This document shows positions 35,829 through 44,644 of a stretch of 57,180 nucleotides of DNA, one piece after another. This stretch comes from Thermoguttaceae bacterium (GTDB taxonomy: Bacteria; Planctomycetota; Planctomycetia; Pirellulales; Thermoguttaceae). The position numbers were made by a program, and so were the translations under genes. The notes under the pieces were generated by a model. The model was not told the origin of the DNA. It was given only the letters and a program-made list of their open reading frames with translations, and did no database searches. The DNA lies in NCBI GenBank assembly GCA_017434455.1, contig JAFRFG010000028.1, positions 1 through 57,180 on the forward strand. The letters are read 5' to 3'. Position 1 is the stretch's first letter. Each line of letters starts with the position of its first letter.

Positions 35829-37685
35829 ATGCCGCGAATCTTTACCCTTATAGCGCTTCTGGCCGTATCGTCGCTCGCCGCCGCGGCCGATTACTACCTC
35901 GATCCGGCCGGCAGCGACGATCGCGACGGCACCACCCCCGAAACCGCGTGGCGGTCGCTCGATAAGATTACGTTCTCGGGCCTGATTCAGCCCGGGGACA
36001 GGGTTCTGCTCAAACGCGGCGGCCTTTGGCGCGGCTGTCTGGAGCCCCCGAGCGGAACGCCCGAGGCGCCGATCTACTACGGTCCCTACGGCGAGGGGGA
36101 GAAGCCGACGATCTACAGCAGCGTCGATCTGACCGATCCCGACGACTGGATCGCCCCGCCGGAGGGGAGCTCGATCTGGAAGAGCCGGCCGGTGAAAATA
36201 CTCAGCGCCGAACCGATCCCGACGGACCGAATCGGCTGGTCTGTCTGGACCGAGGAGGGGGCATCCGGATCGCTGAATGCGGCCGACTTCGACGGTCAGG
36301 CCGGTTGGAAGTACCGCTGCCGCGTCAGCGGCCCGCGCGGCTGCTCCACGCAGCTGATCGCCGCCGCGGTGCCGATTTCCCGGGAGCTCGGGGTAACGAT
36401 GAAACTGCGGCTTCGCGCCAGCCGTCCCCTGACACTGAATAACATCACGATCAACAAGCGGTCGAAACCGTGGGACCGTTGGGCCGAATCGTCCCCAAAG
36501 ACGGTCGAGGTCACCGAGGAGTGGACCGACGCGGAGCTTCACTTCCTCGGCGAGGCCGACGACCCCAACGCCCGCCTGACGATCTTCGCCGGCAGCTGTA
36601 TTCCGGACGATACCGAACTGGATATCATCCTTGTGGGGGCCGAGGCCTGCCGGTTCGAGCCAAAGCGCCTCGGCAAAGACGTCGGGAATATCATTCTCAC
36701 CCCCCGGGAGGAGTTTGATCCCGGCGCCGATCGAACCGACGACACTCACCGCCGCGCCGCCTTTAAGCGGTGGAAGCTCGAGGACCTTAAACAGAACGAC
36801 GACTTCTGGTACGACAAGGCCGCCGAGCAAATCTATTACTTCAGCGACGTCAATCCCGCGCTGAAATACGGCGAGTGCGAGGCGGCCCTGAGCCGCTACG
36901 CCGTCGTCGCGCGTCAATATCAGATCTTCGAGGACCTGGCGATCGGCTACGCCGGGCGCCACGGGATCGCCGGTCTGGGGTCGAAGGGGTGCGTTGTGCG
37001 CGGCTGCGATATCTTTTGGATCGGCGGCGCCGAAATCGGCGGTTTCTCCAGCCCGACGCGGTTCGGCAACGGGATCGAGTTCTGGGGGGTCGGGGAAGAT
37101 CACTTGGTCGAGAACTGCCGCGTCTGGCAGGTCTACGACGTGGCCTTCTCGATCCAGGGACGGGATCCGGCGAATTACAAAAACATCGTCTGGCGGAACA
37201 ATACCGTCTGGAACTGCGAGCAGTCGTTTGAGGTCTGGCTCTCGAACCCCGAGTCGCGGATCACCGACTGCGTCTTTGAGTATAACCGCTGCTATGATTC
37301 GGGATTCGGCTGGTCGCACGTCCAGCGGCCGGATAAAAACGGAACCCACCTGCTCAGCTACGCGATGCTGGCCGCTTCGATCGACTTTAAGTTCCGTCAC
37401 AATATCTTCTGTCACGCCCGCAACGGCCTGACCCGCTTTAGCAATGATCGGATCGCGGAGTTCGACATCGACCAGAACACCTGGTGGCAGCCCGAGGAAG
37501 AAGGTGTCGCGGGGGTCGATCAGCCGCTCTTCCTTTGGGGGCTGGGGCGCAAGGCGGATCAGGAGGGGGGCGGCCCCCGGATCGTTCCGTTCGAGCGCTA
37601 CCGCGAGATGACGGGGAACGACGCGCGCTCGGTTTTCGCCGAGCCGCCCGCGCCGGACAAAGGCCCGATCGCCCCGCTTCGGTGA
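35829..37685 (+). CDS. Secreted right-handed beta-helix protein, paralog 3 of 3
   Basis: This 618-residue protein is colinear with copies 1 and 2. It has a signal peptide (IALLAVSSLAAAA), then DYYLDPAGSDDRDGTTPETAW and the same series of beta-helix coils to the tail SVFAEPPAPDKGPIAPL. AAGGAG precedes the ATG at 35829; the frame is open further upstream inside the methyltransferase gene, but that part lacks a signal sequence. It is closer to copy 2 than to copy 1 in the WIGGxEIGG region. The transcript ends at the terminator at 37733-37764. Confidence 0.85.
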   Translation: MPRIFTLIALLAVSSLAAAADYYLDPAGSDDRDGTTPETAWRSLDKITFSGLIQPGDRVLLKRGGLWRGCLEPPSGTPEAPIYYGPYGEGEKPTIYSSVDLTDPDDWIAPPEGSSIWKSRPVKILSAEPIPTDRIGWSVWTEEGASGSLNAADFDGQAGWKYRCRVSGPRGCSTQLIAAAVPISRELGVTMKLRLRASRPLTLNNITINKRSKPWDRWAESSPKTVEVTEEWTDAELHFLGEADDPNARLTIFAGSCIPDDTELDIILVGAEACRFEPKRLGKDVGNIILTPREEFDPGADRTDDTHRRAAFKRWKLEDLKQNDDFWYDKAAEQIYYFSDVNPALKYGECEAALSRYAVVARQYQIFEDLAIGYAGRHGIAGLGSKGCVVRGCDIFWIGGAEIGGFSSPTRFGNGIEFWGVGEDHLVENCRVWQVYDVAFSIQGRDPANYKNIVWRNNTVWNCEQSFEVWLSNPESRITDCVFEYNRCYDSGFGWSHVQRPDKNGTHLLSYAMLAASIDFKFRHNIFCHARNGLTRFSNDRIAEFDIDQNTWWQPEEEGVAGVDQPLFLWGLGRKADQEGGGPRIVPFERYREMTGNDARSVFAEPPAPDKGPIAPLR

Positions 37686-37732
37686 AGCGAAAAGCCGCTG
37701 TGATGAAAGACCGCGCCTTTTGCCGGGCATAA

Positions 37733-37764
37733 AAAAAAGGCCGCTTAAAAAGCGGCCTTTTTTC
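37733..37764. terminator. Bidirectional intrinsic terminator
   Basis: A 10-bp perfect stem AAGGCCGCTT/AAGCGGCCTT with a 3-base loop is flanked by an A run and a T run. It separates two convergent genes. Confidence 0.85.
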
Positions 37765-37783
37765 ACGCGTCCCGGTGGCTGTT

Positions 37784-40700
37784 TTAATCCTCGATCACCA
37801 GGCGGATCCCGACGTTGTGGACCTTCTGCCACGGCAGGTACGCGTAGCGGACCGCCGAGCCGGTCACCTTCGGACGATCGGCCCACGAGCCGCCGCGGGC
37901 GGTCTTTCGATCGGTGTCGTTGCCGCTGTAAGCGCCCGCCGCGTCGTAGGGGTACTTCTTATAATCGTCGCGCGTCCACTCCGAGACGTTTCCGATCATA
38001 TCGTAGAGCCCCCAGGCGTTCGGCGCGCACTGAGCGACGTAGTCGACGGTGAACCAGTTGTCGGTAAAGCGCGTATCGCGAAGCGGGAAGACGCCGTCGG
38101 GCCAGTCGCGGCGCAGGTGGATCGTCGCGCCGAATTCCCAGGTCGTGTAGAGCTTCTGACGTCCGGCGTCGGCCAGGTTCGCGAAGGGGGAGAAGTCGGT
38201 GTCGAACGTGCCGAAGTAGAACTTCTGATCGCTTCCGGCCCGCGCGGCCCATTCCCACTGCGCCTCGCTCGGAAGAACGGCGCGCACACCTTTTTCCTGC
38301 GAGAACCACTCGGCGAAGCGGGTCGCCTCCAGCCACGAGACGCGGGCGACCGGCTGATTCGGATGGTTGGCGATGTAGCCGGGGACGATATGGTCTTTGC
38401 CGTGCTCCTCGATGTAGCGGGTATCATGTTCCGGATCGTAGACGGCGTACTGGGCGTTGGTCACCTCGGTCTCGCTCATCCAGAACGGCTTGTCGATCGT
38501 AACGACCGAACGGGGGTTCTCGTCGGGATAGCCGTCGAGCGACCCCATGACGTACGTTCCGGCCGGGATCCGAACGAAGGAGATCTCCACGCCGTCGGCC
38601 AGCGGAACCGTCATCCGCTTGGCGCCGTTGGTGACACAGGTCTCCTGCAGCGCCTTGGCGGTCTGCTCGTCGAACGGCCAGTTTTCGGCCTTCAGCTCGT
38701 CGGTCGGCTTTTCCTGCTTCGGCGGCTTAATGAATTCCGGCGCCGGCTTCGACTGAATGTCGGTCAAAAGACGATCGTAGTCGTTCTCCACGTCGTTGAC
38801 GACGTTGGCGTAAAGGGCCGACAGCTCCAGGCGGCGCTCGGCCTGATCGGGACGATCCCACTTGCCGCGCCACGGGGCGTTCATATCGATCCAGGCGGCG
38901 ATGCGCCGGCGCGCCTCGTCGTCGAGCACCACCCCGTGATGACCTTTTTCGAGCATCTGCCACAGCTCGCTGGTGGAGACGTGGTACTCGTACGGATAGA
39001 GGACATCCATATCGGTCTCGGGCCCGCCGCGGCGCACGAACGGATGGATATTGTCGTAGGCCTCCTTGGCGGTGGCGAACGACGGGCGGTCGTCCTTGGT
39101 GCCGTCGTGGCAGCCGATGCAGAACTTTTTCACAACATTGTAGTACAGTTCCAGCTCGAAGGTCATCGGGCGCTTCTCGCCGTAGAACGGCTTGATCTCC
39201 GAGGCCTCGCGGCGGCTGGCGCTGGTGAGGACCGACGGGGTCACGTCGAGCTGCGACTCGTGGCAGCCGTTGCAGCTGGCCGCCTCGCCCGGCATGCCGA
39301 CCGTCCAGGAACGCATGATTTGAACGGCGGCGCCGTTTTCGTCCAGCGGCTGGAGGGAGACCGGCGTGTTGGCGGGGATCTTAAAGAAGGCGCTTCCGTC
39401 CTCGTCGACCGGAACGGTTCCGAGGATCTGCTTGATATCCCAGCCGGACTGAACGCCGACCGACTCGTGGCCGCCGCTGTTAAGGTAGTTAAAGTGGTAG
39501 GCGAAGATGCGGATATTTTTGATCGTGCCGCGCGGGACGTTCACCGTCCCCAGCCCGTTGTAGACGTCGGTCACGAAGAGGGTCGCCTCTTTTTCGCCCG
39601 GGGTCCAGCGGTCGGGAAGGACCGGGGGAACCTCGCGCTCGACCAGCGGGGTCGGCCAGAAGAGCCCCTTGCCGGGGATCTCTTTGATCAGCGTCATGTT
39701 GTCGAAGGTATCGACCAGGTAGAGGCCGTACGTCCCCGGATTGCTCGCCATCTCGCAGTTGACGAGGATGTAATTTTCTCCCAGGGGGTAGGGGAAGACG
39801 AAGTTGTAGGTCAGCCCCAAGTTCCAGTCCAGCGCCGTGGACTGCATATCGAGGACGTTCCCGACGACATCCTGCCCCCAGCCGGGGATCTCGCGGTAGA
39901 AGCCGGTCTGCTCGAACGGCAGGACCTCGGGGTGCGCGTCGAACTGCGTGTTCTCGGGGCCCCATTCTTTTGTTTCGGGATGGAACCGGAAGGGGTACTT
40001 GCGCCCGACGGTCGGATCGATGATCAGCAGACGGCCGGTGTCGCCTCGGCCGTGGTGGCCGCCGCCGATACCGACGATCTTCGAGGAATCGGGGAACTCG
40101 CGGGCGTGCTTAAACGCCGTCGGGAACATCGAGCCGCTCCCGTACAGCTCGGACTGGTTCGTTCCGTCGGGATTCATGTGGAAGAGGATCCGGCTGTAGT
40201 AGTGCATAATGTCGGAATATTCCCAACGCAGATACATGATCCGCCCGTTGCGCAGCGGGGTCGGATGCCAGTCGGAGTCTTGCTCGAAGGTCAGTTGACG
40301 GACGGTCTTGTCTTTCTCGATCCGGTAGATGTTCGCCATCGGGTCGGAGCCGTTGATGCAGGGCAGCGCCTGCATACCGGCGTTCGAGCAGGCGATCACC
40401 GCGCCGTCGGGGGTCCAGCAGGAGTCGAAGAAGTTGACGTCCGGCTGGTCGGTCGGGGTCAGGAGCTTGAGGTTCTGGCCGTCGACGCCGACTTCATAGA
40501 CCCCCCAGCAGCCGTTCTCGTCGGTGATGCTCGAAAACATCACCCGCTTGGCGTCCCAGTGCAGTTCCGGCTCGCAGATCGGGCGGCCGTCTTTCGGGCG
40601 GAAGAAGGGGGTGACCGTCGGGTCGTCGCTGCGCAGATCGGAGACGACCGCCAGCTCGCAGTCCCACCCCTCGTGAGCGACCTTGTCGATCGTCATGAAG

Positions 40701-41050
40701 TTATCGCCCGGGGCGGGGATCCGGCTGGAGACGACCGCCACCAGGGAAAGGTCGTCCAGCAGCGGGTTGGCCAAAAGCGCCTCGCGGCGGAAGGCGGCGA
40801 AGCGCGCGTTCCAGTCGGCGTCGTCTTTGTTCTCTAGGGCGTTGTACTCTTCTTCCAGCTGATCGAGCTGGTCGAGGTACCCTTCCCCGTCGTAGTCGTC
40901 GAATCGATCGAGCATATCGTTGATCGCCCGCCGAACCGACTCGATCGTGTTGAACGGCCGATTGTTGTCGTTGCCGGGGAAGTGGCTGTCATACGCCGAG
41001 GCGAACGCCGTGGAGGCCAACAGCGCGCACCAAAGGAAAAAACGCTTCAT
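37784..41050 (-). CDS. PD40/HzsA-like protein with two CXXCH motifs fused to an FGE-like domain
   Basis: This is a 1088-residue protein with a signal peptide (FFLWCALLASTAFASA). Residues about 60-560 form a beta-propeller-like region of the type found in the hydrazine synthase alpha subunit and its wide family of homologs. Two heme c motifs follow, CNGCH (about residue 590) and CIGCH (about residue 643). From about residue 812 to the end there is a formylglycine-generating-enzyme/SUMF1-like domain (VRIPAGTYVMGS, WMSETEVTNAQYAVY, LPSEAQWEWAARAG, GNVSEWTRDDY, ARGGSW). I start at 41050, where AAGGA and the signal peptide fit. Function is unknown: an exported electron-transfer or binding protein with a sugar- or cofactor-binding cap is plausible. 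Anammox is not implied. Confidence 0.85.
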   Translation of the reverse strand: MKRFFLWCALLASTAFASAYDSHFPGNDNNRPFNTIESVRRAINDMLDRFDDYDGEGYLDQLDQLEEEYNALENKDDADWNARFAAFRREALLANPLLDDLSLVAVVSSRIPAPGDNFMTIDKVAHEGWDCELAVVSDLRSDDPTVTPFFRPKDGRPICEPELHWDAKRVMFSSITDENGCWGVYEVGVDGQNLKLLTPTDQPDVNFFDSCWTPDGAVIACSNAGMQALPCINGSDPMANIYRIEKDKTVRQLTFEQDSDWHPTPLRNGRIMYLRWEYSDIMHYYSRILFHMNPDGTNQSELYGSGSMFPTAFKHAREFPDSSKIVGIGGGHHGRGDTGRLLIIDPTVGRKYPFRFHPETKEWGPENTQFDAHPEVLPFEQTGFYREIPGWGQDVVGNVLDMQSTALDWNLGLTYNFVFPYPLGENYILVNCEMASNPGTYGLYLVDTFDNMTLIKEIPGKGLFWPTPLVEREVPPVLPDRWTPGEKEATLFVTDVYNGLGTVNVPRGTIKNIRIFAYHFNYLNSGGHESVGVQSGWDIKQILGTVPVDEDGSAFFKIPANTPVSLQPLDENGAAVQIMRSWTVGMPGEAASCNGCHESQLDVTPSVLTSASRREASEIKPFYGEKRPMTFELELYYNVVKKFCIGCHDGTKDDRPSFATAKEAYDNIHPFVRRGGPETDMDVLYPYEYHVSTSELWQMLEKGHHGVVLDDEARRRIAAWIDMNAPWRGKWDRPDQAERRLELSALYANVVNDVENDYDRLLTDIQSKPAPEFIKPPKQEKPTDELKAENWPFDEQTAKALQETCVTNGAKRMTVPLADGVEISFVRIPAGTYVMGSLDGYPDENPRSVVTIDKPFWMSETEVTNAQYAVYDPEHDTRYIEEHGKDHIVPGYIANHPNQPVARVSWLEATRFAEWFSQEKGVRAVLPSEAQWEWAARAGSDQKFYFGTFDTDFSPFANLADAGRQKLYTTWEFGATIHLRRDWPDGVFPLRDTRFTDNWFTVDYVAQCAPNAWGLYDMIGNVSEWTRDDYKKYPYDAAGAYSGNDTDRKTARGGSWADRPKVTGSAVRYAYLPWQKVHNVGIRLVIED

Positions 41051-41123
41051 GGGTGGGTATCCTTGTATTGTGACCACGTAAAAAAAGGGAGTGGAGAGGT
41101 TCACTGCCCGAAACCTTTACCTC

Positions 41124-41152
41124 ATTATAACCGAGGGATTATCGGCTTTCAA
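41124..41152 (-). promoter_or_regulatory. Promoter of the PD40/HzsA-like gene
   Basis: On the minus strand TTGAAA (41147-41152) and a perfect TATAAT (41124-41129) are 17 bp apart, about 75 bp before the ATG. Confidence 0.65.
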
Positions 41153-41189
41153 CTTAGGCGCGCCGAGAGAAATTGCCCTTTCGGCAATC

Positions 41190-41218
41190 TTGCGCGCTGA
41201 GGGATTCGGGGATAAAAT
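41190..41218 (+). promoter_or_regulatory. Promoter of the apgM operon
   Basis: TTGCGC (41190-41195) and TAAAAT (41213-41218) are 17 bp apart, leaving a leader of about 110 bp to the start codon. It is divergent from, and 37 bp away from, the promoter on the other strand. Confidence 0.55.
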
Positions 41219-41332
41219 AGACCTTTTACGCGCGGACGAACGCTTTTTCCGCGCCGGAAAGGCCGCGTGAGGCCCCTTCGGCGAAGGGAAAGATCAACAA
41301 CGAATAAAAGAAGGAAAGAGGAAGGATAGAGA

Positions 41333-42535
41333 ATGGACCTTCACGAACTGATCCAGATGCTCAAGACCGACGGCGGAAAAATTGTGATGCTCGTCTCCGA
41401 CGGAATCGGCGGTCTGCCGATGACCCCGGGCGGGCCGACCGAACTGGAAGCCGCCAAGACCCCGAATCTCGACGCCCTGGCCAAAAAAGGGACGCTCGGG
41501 ATGTCGATTCCGATCCTTCCGGGCATTACCCCGGGCAGCGGTCCCGGTCACCTTGGGCTGTTCGGCTACGATCCGCTGAAGTACCCCATCGGGCGCGGTG
41601 TCCTCGAGGCCTCGGGAATCGCCTTCCCGGTCGGTCCGAACGATGTGTGCATCCGCTGCAACTTCTGCACCATCGGCCCCGACGGCAAGATCACCGACCG
41701 CCGCGCCGGCCGTATCCCGACCGAGGAATCGGCCGAGGTCGTTAAGACCCTGCGCGCCGTGAAGATCCCCGGGATCGAGGTCTTTGTCGAGCCGGTGAAG
41801 GAACACCGTTTCGTCGTCGTCTTCCGCGGCGAGGGGCTCGGCGGCAACGTCGCCGATACCGATCCGCAGAAGGTCGGCTTTGAGCCGCTCGACCCGGTCG
41901 CCAAGGACGACGCCAGCAAGAAGACCGCCGAGGTCGCCAAAGAGTTCTTCCGCCAGGCCAAAGAGATCCTCGCCTCCCAGCCGAAGGCCAACTGCCTGAC
42001 GATGCGCGGGTTCGCCACCAAGCCGACTCTTCCCTCCTACAAAGAGCTCTATGGCCTCAACGCCGCGGCGATCGCCGTCTATCCCATGTACAAGGGGCTC
42101 GCCTCGCTGGTCGGGATGGAACTTGTCGGCCAGCCGAAGTCGCTCGCCGAGGAGATCGAAGTCCTCAAAGAGAATTGGGATAAGTACGACTTCTTCTTCG
42201 TCCACTTCAAGTACACCGACAGCCGCGGGGAAGACGGCGATTTCGACGCCAAGGTCAAGATGATCGAGGAACTCGACGCGGTCGTCCCGGCGATCGAGGC
42301 GCTCGGCCCGGCCGCGTTGGTGGTCACAGGCGACCACAGCACCCCGGCGAAGATGGCTTCGCACAGCTTCCATCCGGTTCCGACGATGATCGTCTCGGAC
42401 CTGGCCCGTCCCGACGCCTGCGCCGCCTTCAGCGAGACGGAGGCGAACAAGGGAGGGCTGGGCCACTTCCAGGCGATCTACCTCATGCCGCTGGCGATGG
42501 CGCACGCCGGGCGTCTGGAGAAGTACGGCGCCTAA
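41333..42535 (+). CDS. apgM: Cofactor-independent phosphoglycerate mutase, archaeal (ApgM) type
   Basis: This 400-residue alkaline-phosphatase-superfamily enzyme interconverts 3- and 2-phosphoglycerate in glycolysis, in the cytoplasm. It shows the first metal site (VMLVSDGIGGLP, D23), the catalytic serine region (TPGSGPGHLGLFGYD, S69), FVHFKYTD, VVTGDHSTP with metal ligands, and HSFHPVPTMI. Length and motif order match the archaeal-type family, which several bacteria also use. An AGGAAGGAT ribosome site is upstream. It heads the rightward series with the thioredoxin lipoprotein and rnpA. Confidence 0.92.
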   Translation: MDLHELIQMLKTDGGKIVMLVSDGIGGLPMTPGGPTELEAAKTPNLDALAKKGTLGMSIPILPGITPGSGPGHLGLFGYDPLKYPIGRGVLEASGIAFPVGPNDVCIRCNFCTIGPDGKITDRRAGRIPTEESAEVVKTLRAVKIPGIEVFVEPVKEHRFVVVFRGEGLGGNVADTDPQKVGFEPLDPVAKDDASKKTAEVAKEFFRQAKEILASQPKANCLTMRGFATKPTLPSYKELYGLNAAAIAVYPMYKGLASLVGMELVGQPKSLAEEIEVLKENWDKYDFFFVHFKYTDSRGEDGDFDAKVKMIEELDAVVPAIEALGPAALVVTGDHSTPAKMASHSFHPVPTMIVSDLARPDACAAFSETEANKGGLGHFQAIYLMPLAMAHAGRLEKYGA

Positions 42536-42590
42536 GGAACGGGAGTTTCTCTCCCCGCATACCAAGAGAAAAAAAATAAGGAGATTTTCC

Positions 42591-43115
42591 ATGCAACGTG
42601 CTTTCATGACCCTTGCCCTCGGCTGCGCCGCTTTGCTGATTTCGGCCGTTTTCGTCGGCTGCAAACCGGCCGACACCCCGACCGAAGAGACCGTTCCGGC
42701 CGCGCCGGCGGCCGACAGCGGTACCCCCGCGCCGGCGGCTGATCTGCCCGCCGCCGACGAAGCGGCCGACGACGCGGCGGCCCCCCAGGAGATCGTCGGC
42801 AAAGAGGCGTTCGACGCGTTCCTCGCCTCCGCGCCGATCGCGCTGGTCGATTTCTCCGCCACCTGGTGCGGTCCGTGCCAGAAGCTGGCCCCCTATGTCG
42901 AAAAGATGGGGAAGGTTTACGCCAAAGACGGCGTGAAGGTGGCCAAGGTCGATATCGACAAGAACGAGGATATCTCCCGTGACCTGGGGGTCCGCAACAT
43001 CCCCGATGTCCGGATCTTCGTCAACGGCGAACAGGCCGATCGGATCGTCGGGAACGACCCGATGGGGCTGATGAACAAACTTGAGAACGTGGTCAAGGCG
43101 GCCAATAATAAATAA
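42591..43115 (+). CDS. Thioredoxin-fold lipoprotein
   Basis: This 174-residue protein has a lipobox ending VFVGC (C24) and is probably anchored on the outer side of the inner membrane. A disordered Ala/Pro/Glu linker (about residues 25-65) leads to a complete thioredoxin domain with the WCGPC active site (C93, C96) and the cis-proline segment NIPDVRIF. It probably reduces or isomerises disulphides of exported proteins. AAGGAG precedes the ATG. It lies 55 bp after apgM. Confidence 0.9.
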   Translation: MQRAFMTLALGCAALLISAVFVGCKPADTPTEETVPAAPAADSGTPAPAADLPAADEAADDAAAPQEIVGKEAFDAFLASAPIALVDFSATWCGPCQKLAPYVEKMGKVYAKDGVKVAKVDIDKNEDISRDLGVRNIPDVRIFVNGEQADRIVGNDPMGLMNKLENVVKAANNK

Positions 43116-43151
43116 TTCGCCGCCGCGAACTACTGGCACGGGCGCGAGGCG

Positions 43152-43529
43152 ATGGACCACGAGGCAAACGACCAGCGATTTCCCAAACGCCGCCGGCTTC
43201 GGTCCCGGCGGGATTTTGCCGCGGTCTATCGTCTGCGCAAACGCTCCGGCGACACGCGCCTGACGGTCCTGGCCCGAGCCAACGGGCTGGGGTACTCGCG
43301 CCTGGGGCTTTCGGTCTCGCGCAAGGTCGGCAAAGCGCATATTCGCAATACGTGGAAGCGCCGCCTGCGCGAGGCGTTTCGCACCCACCGCGAAGAGATC
43401 CCCGCCGGGTTCGACTTTATCGTCATCCCGCGGCCGGCCGACGCGGTTCCCGAGTACGCCGCGATTGTCCGCTCGCTTTTGCGGCAGACCGCTTACGCGG
43501 CCAAAAAGTGGGGGTATTCCCCGCGATGA
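43152..43529 (+). CDS. rnpA: Ribonuclease P protein component
   Basis: This 125-residue basic protein assists the RNase P RNA in 5' maturation of tRNAs. The family RNR signature region is visible as [22 protein letters not shown], and the C-terminal FIVIPRPA matches the last strand. Its stop overlaps the yidD start (ATGA at 43526-43529). The usual upstream neighbour rpmH is absent here, replaced by the thioredoxin lipoprotein. Confidence 0.93.
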   Translation: MDHEANDQRFPKRRRLRSRRDFAAVYRLRKRSGDTRLTVLARANGLGYSRLGLSVSRKVGKAHIRNTWKRRLREAFRTHREEIPAGFDFIVIPRPADAVPEYAAIVRSLLRQTAYAAKKWGYSPR

Positions 43530-43747
43530 TCCGTCGATTCTTTTCCGCTGTTCTCATCGGCCTGGTTCGGTTTTACCAGATCACGATCAGCCCCCTGATC
43601 GGCCCGTGCTGCCGCTATACCCCGACGTGCAGTCAGTACTTTATATTGGCCGTTCAAAAGTACGGTCCCCTGCGCGGGGCCTGGAAGGGGTGCCGCCGGA
43701 TTCTGCGCTGCCACCCCTTTCATGAGGGAGGTGAAGATTGGCCGTGA
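43526..43747 (+). CDS. yidD: Membrane protein insertion efficiency factor YidD
   Basis: This 73-residue protein has the YidD pattern almost in full: [34 protein letters not shown] and a C-terminal GGEDWP. The N-terminal amphipathic helix would sit on the membrane near YidC. The start overlaps rnpA by four bases and the stop overlaps the next gene (GTGA at 43744-43747). A frame open further upstream is only the overlap with rnpA. Confidence 0.93.
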   Translation: MIRRFFSAVLIGLVRFYQITISPLIGPCCRYTPTCSQYFILAVQKYGPLRGAWKGCRRILRCHPFHEGGEDWP

Positions 43748-44526
43748 GCGAGCTTTTGAGCGTGCGGGATTTTTCGCTTTCGTACGGCGGCCAACCGCTG
43801 CTGTCGCCCTTGAGCTTTTCGGTCGCGCGGGGGGAGTATGTCGCCGTCCTGGGGCAAAACGGCGCGGGAAAGAGCTCGCTGCTGAACTGTCTGGCGATGC
43901 TCGAAAAGCGCTGGGAGGGGGAGATCACCCTGGGGGGCCGCTCGGTTCGCGCGTATCGCCGCCGCGAGCTGGCGCAATGTCTGGCTTATATTCCGCAGAG
44001 CCCGGGGAATTTTTCGTCGCTTTCGGTTCGGGATTGGATCGCCATGGGGCGGTACCCCTACCAAAGCCGCCTGGCGGGGGAAACGGCCGCCGACAGGCGG
44101 GCCGTCGATCGGGCGCTGACGCTGTGCGCGCTCGGGCCGCTGGCCGACCGGCCGGTGGCGACCCTCTCGGGGGGAGAGCGGCAGCGGGCCCTGCTGGCGG
44201 GGGCCCTGGCGCAGGAACCGGAGCTTCTGCTGCTGGACGAACCGACGGTATTCCTTGACATGGGGCATCAAGACCAGGCCGCGCGGCTGCTGGAACAGAT
44301 CCACCGCGAGGGGATCGCCGTGATCGAGGTGACCCACGACTTAAACCGCGCCGCGCTGGAGAATCGCCGGGCGCTGGTTCTCGCCGGGGGGCGTCTGGCG
44401 TTCGACGGCCCGGCGGCGGAACTGATGAGGGCCGAGACGATCAAAGAGCTGTTCGCCTTCGACCCGCTTCTGACCCCCCACCCGCGCACGGGAACCCCGA
44501 TGCTCCTGCCGCGCGGGGATTTTTGA
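43744..44526 (+). CDS. ABC transporter ATP-binding protein, FecE/FepC-like
   Basis: This 260-residue ATPase has Walker [10 protein letters not shown] (about residue 38), the Q-loop (YIPQSPG), the signature LSGGERQRA, Walker B LLLLDEPT and the H-loop THD. The sequence around the signature and the AMGRYPYQ segment match ATPases of iron-siderophore, heme and cobalamin importers. I choose the GTG at 43744, which overlaps the yidD stop and lies 9 bp after GGAGGTGA; a TTG at 43738 would be only 3 bp from it. No permease or binding protein is adjacent, so its partners must be elsewhere in the genome. Confidence 0.9.
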   Translation: MSELLSVRDFSLSYGGQPLLSPLSFSVARGEYVAVLGQNGAGKSSLLNCLAMLEKRWEGEITLGGRSVRAYRRRELAQCLAYIPQSPGNFSSLSVRDWIAMGRYPYQSRLAGETAADRRAVDRALTLCALGPLADRPVATLSGGERQRALLAGALAQEPELLLLDEPTVFLDMGHQDQAARLLEQIHREGIAVIEVTHDLNRAALENRRALVLAGGRLAFDGPAAELMRAETIKELFAFDPLLTPHPRTGTPMLLPRGDF

Positions 44527-44536
44527 GCGCGCGCGT

Positions 44537-44565
44537 TTGATATTTCCCGCGCGCGGGGGTAGACT
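44537..44565 (+). promoter_or_regulatory. Candidate promoter of the alpha/beta hydrolase gene
   Basis: TTGATA (44537-44542) and TAGACT (44560-44565) are 17 bp apart. A GC-rich inverted repeat of GCG runs (about 44527-44535 and 44548-44556) surrounds the -35 element. Confidence 0.45.
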
Positions 44566-44644
44566 AAAACTATCGGCGGGGATGATGACTATCTAAAAAA
44601 CCCGCCAACCGCTAACCGACAAGACAAAAACGCAAGAGGAAACT

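Noticed and set aside
35709..37886. 725-codon open frame opposite the third beta-helix gene
   Set aside because: Shadow of the coding strand; it also runs through the terminator.
37775..40837. 1020-codon open frame opposite the HzsA-like gene
   Set aside because: It is antisense to a gene with clear domains, and its composition (D, R, V, G) is that of a shadow frame.
37784..41050. Evidence of anammox metabolism
   Set aside because: HzsA-like domains are widespread in Planctomycetota outside anammox bacteria, the beta/gamma subunits are missing, and the FGE fusion points to another role.
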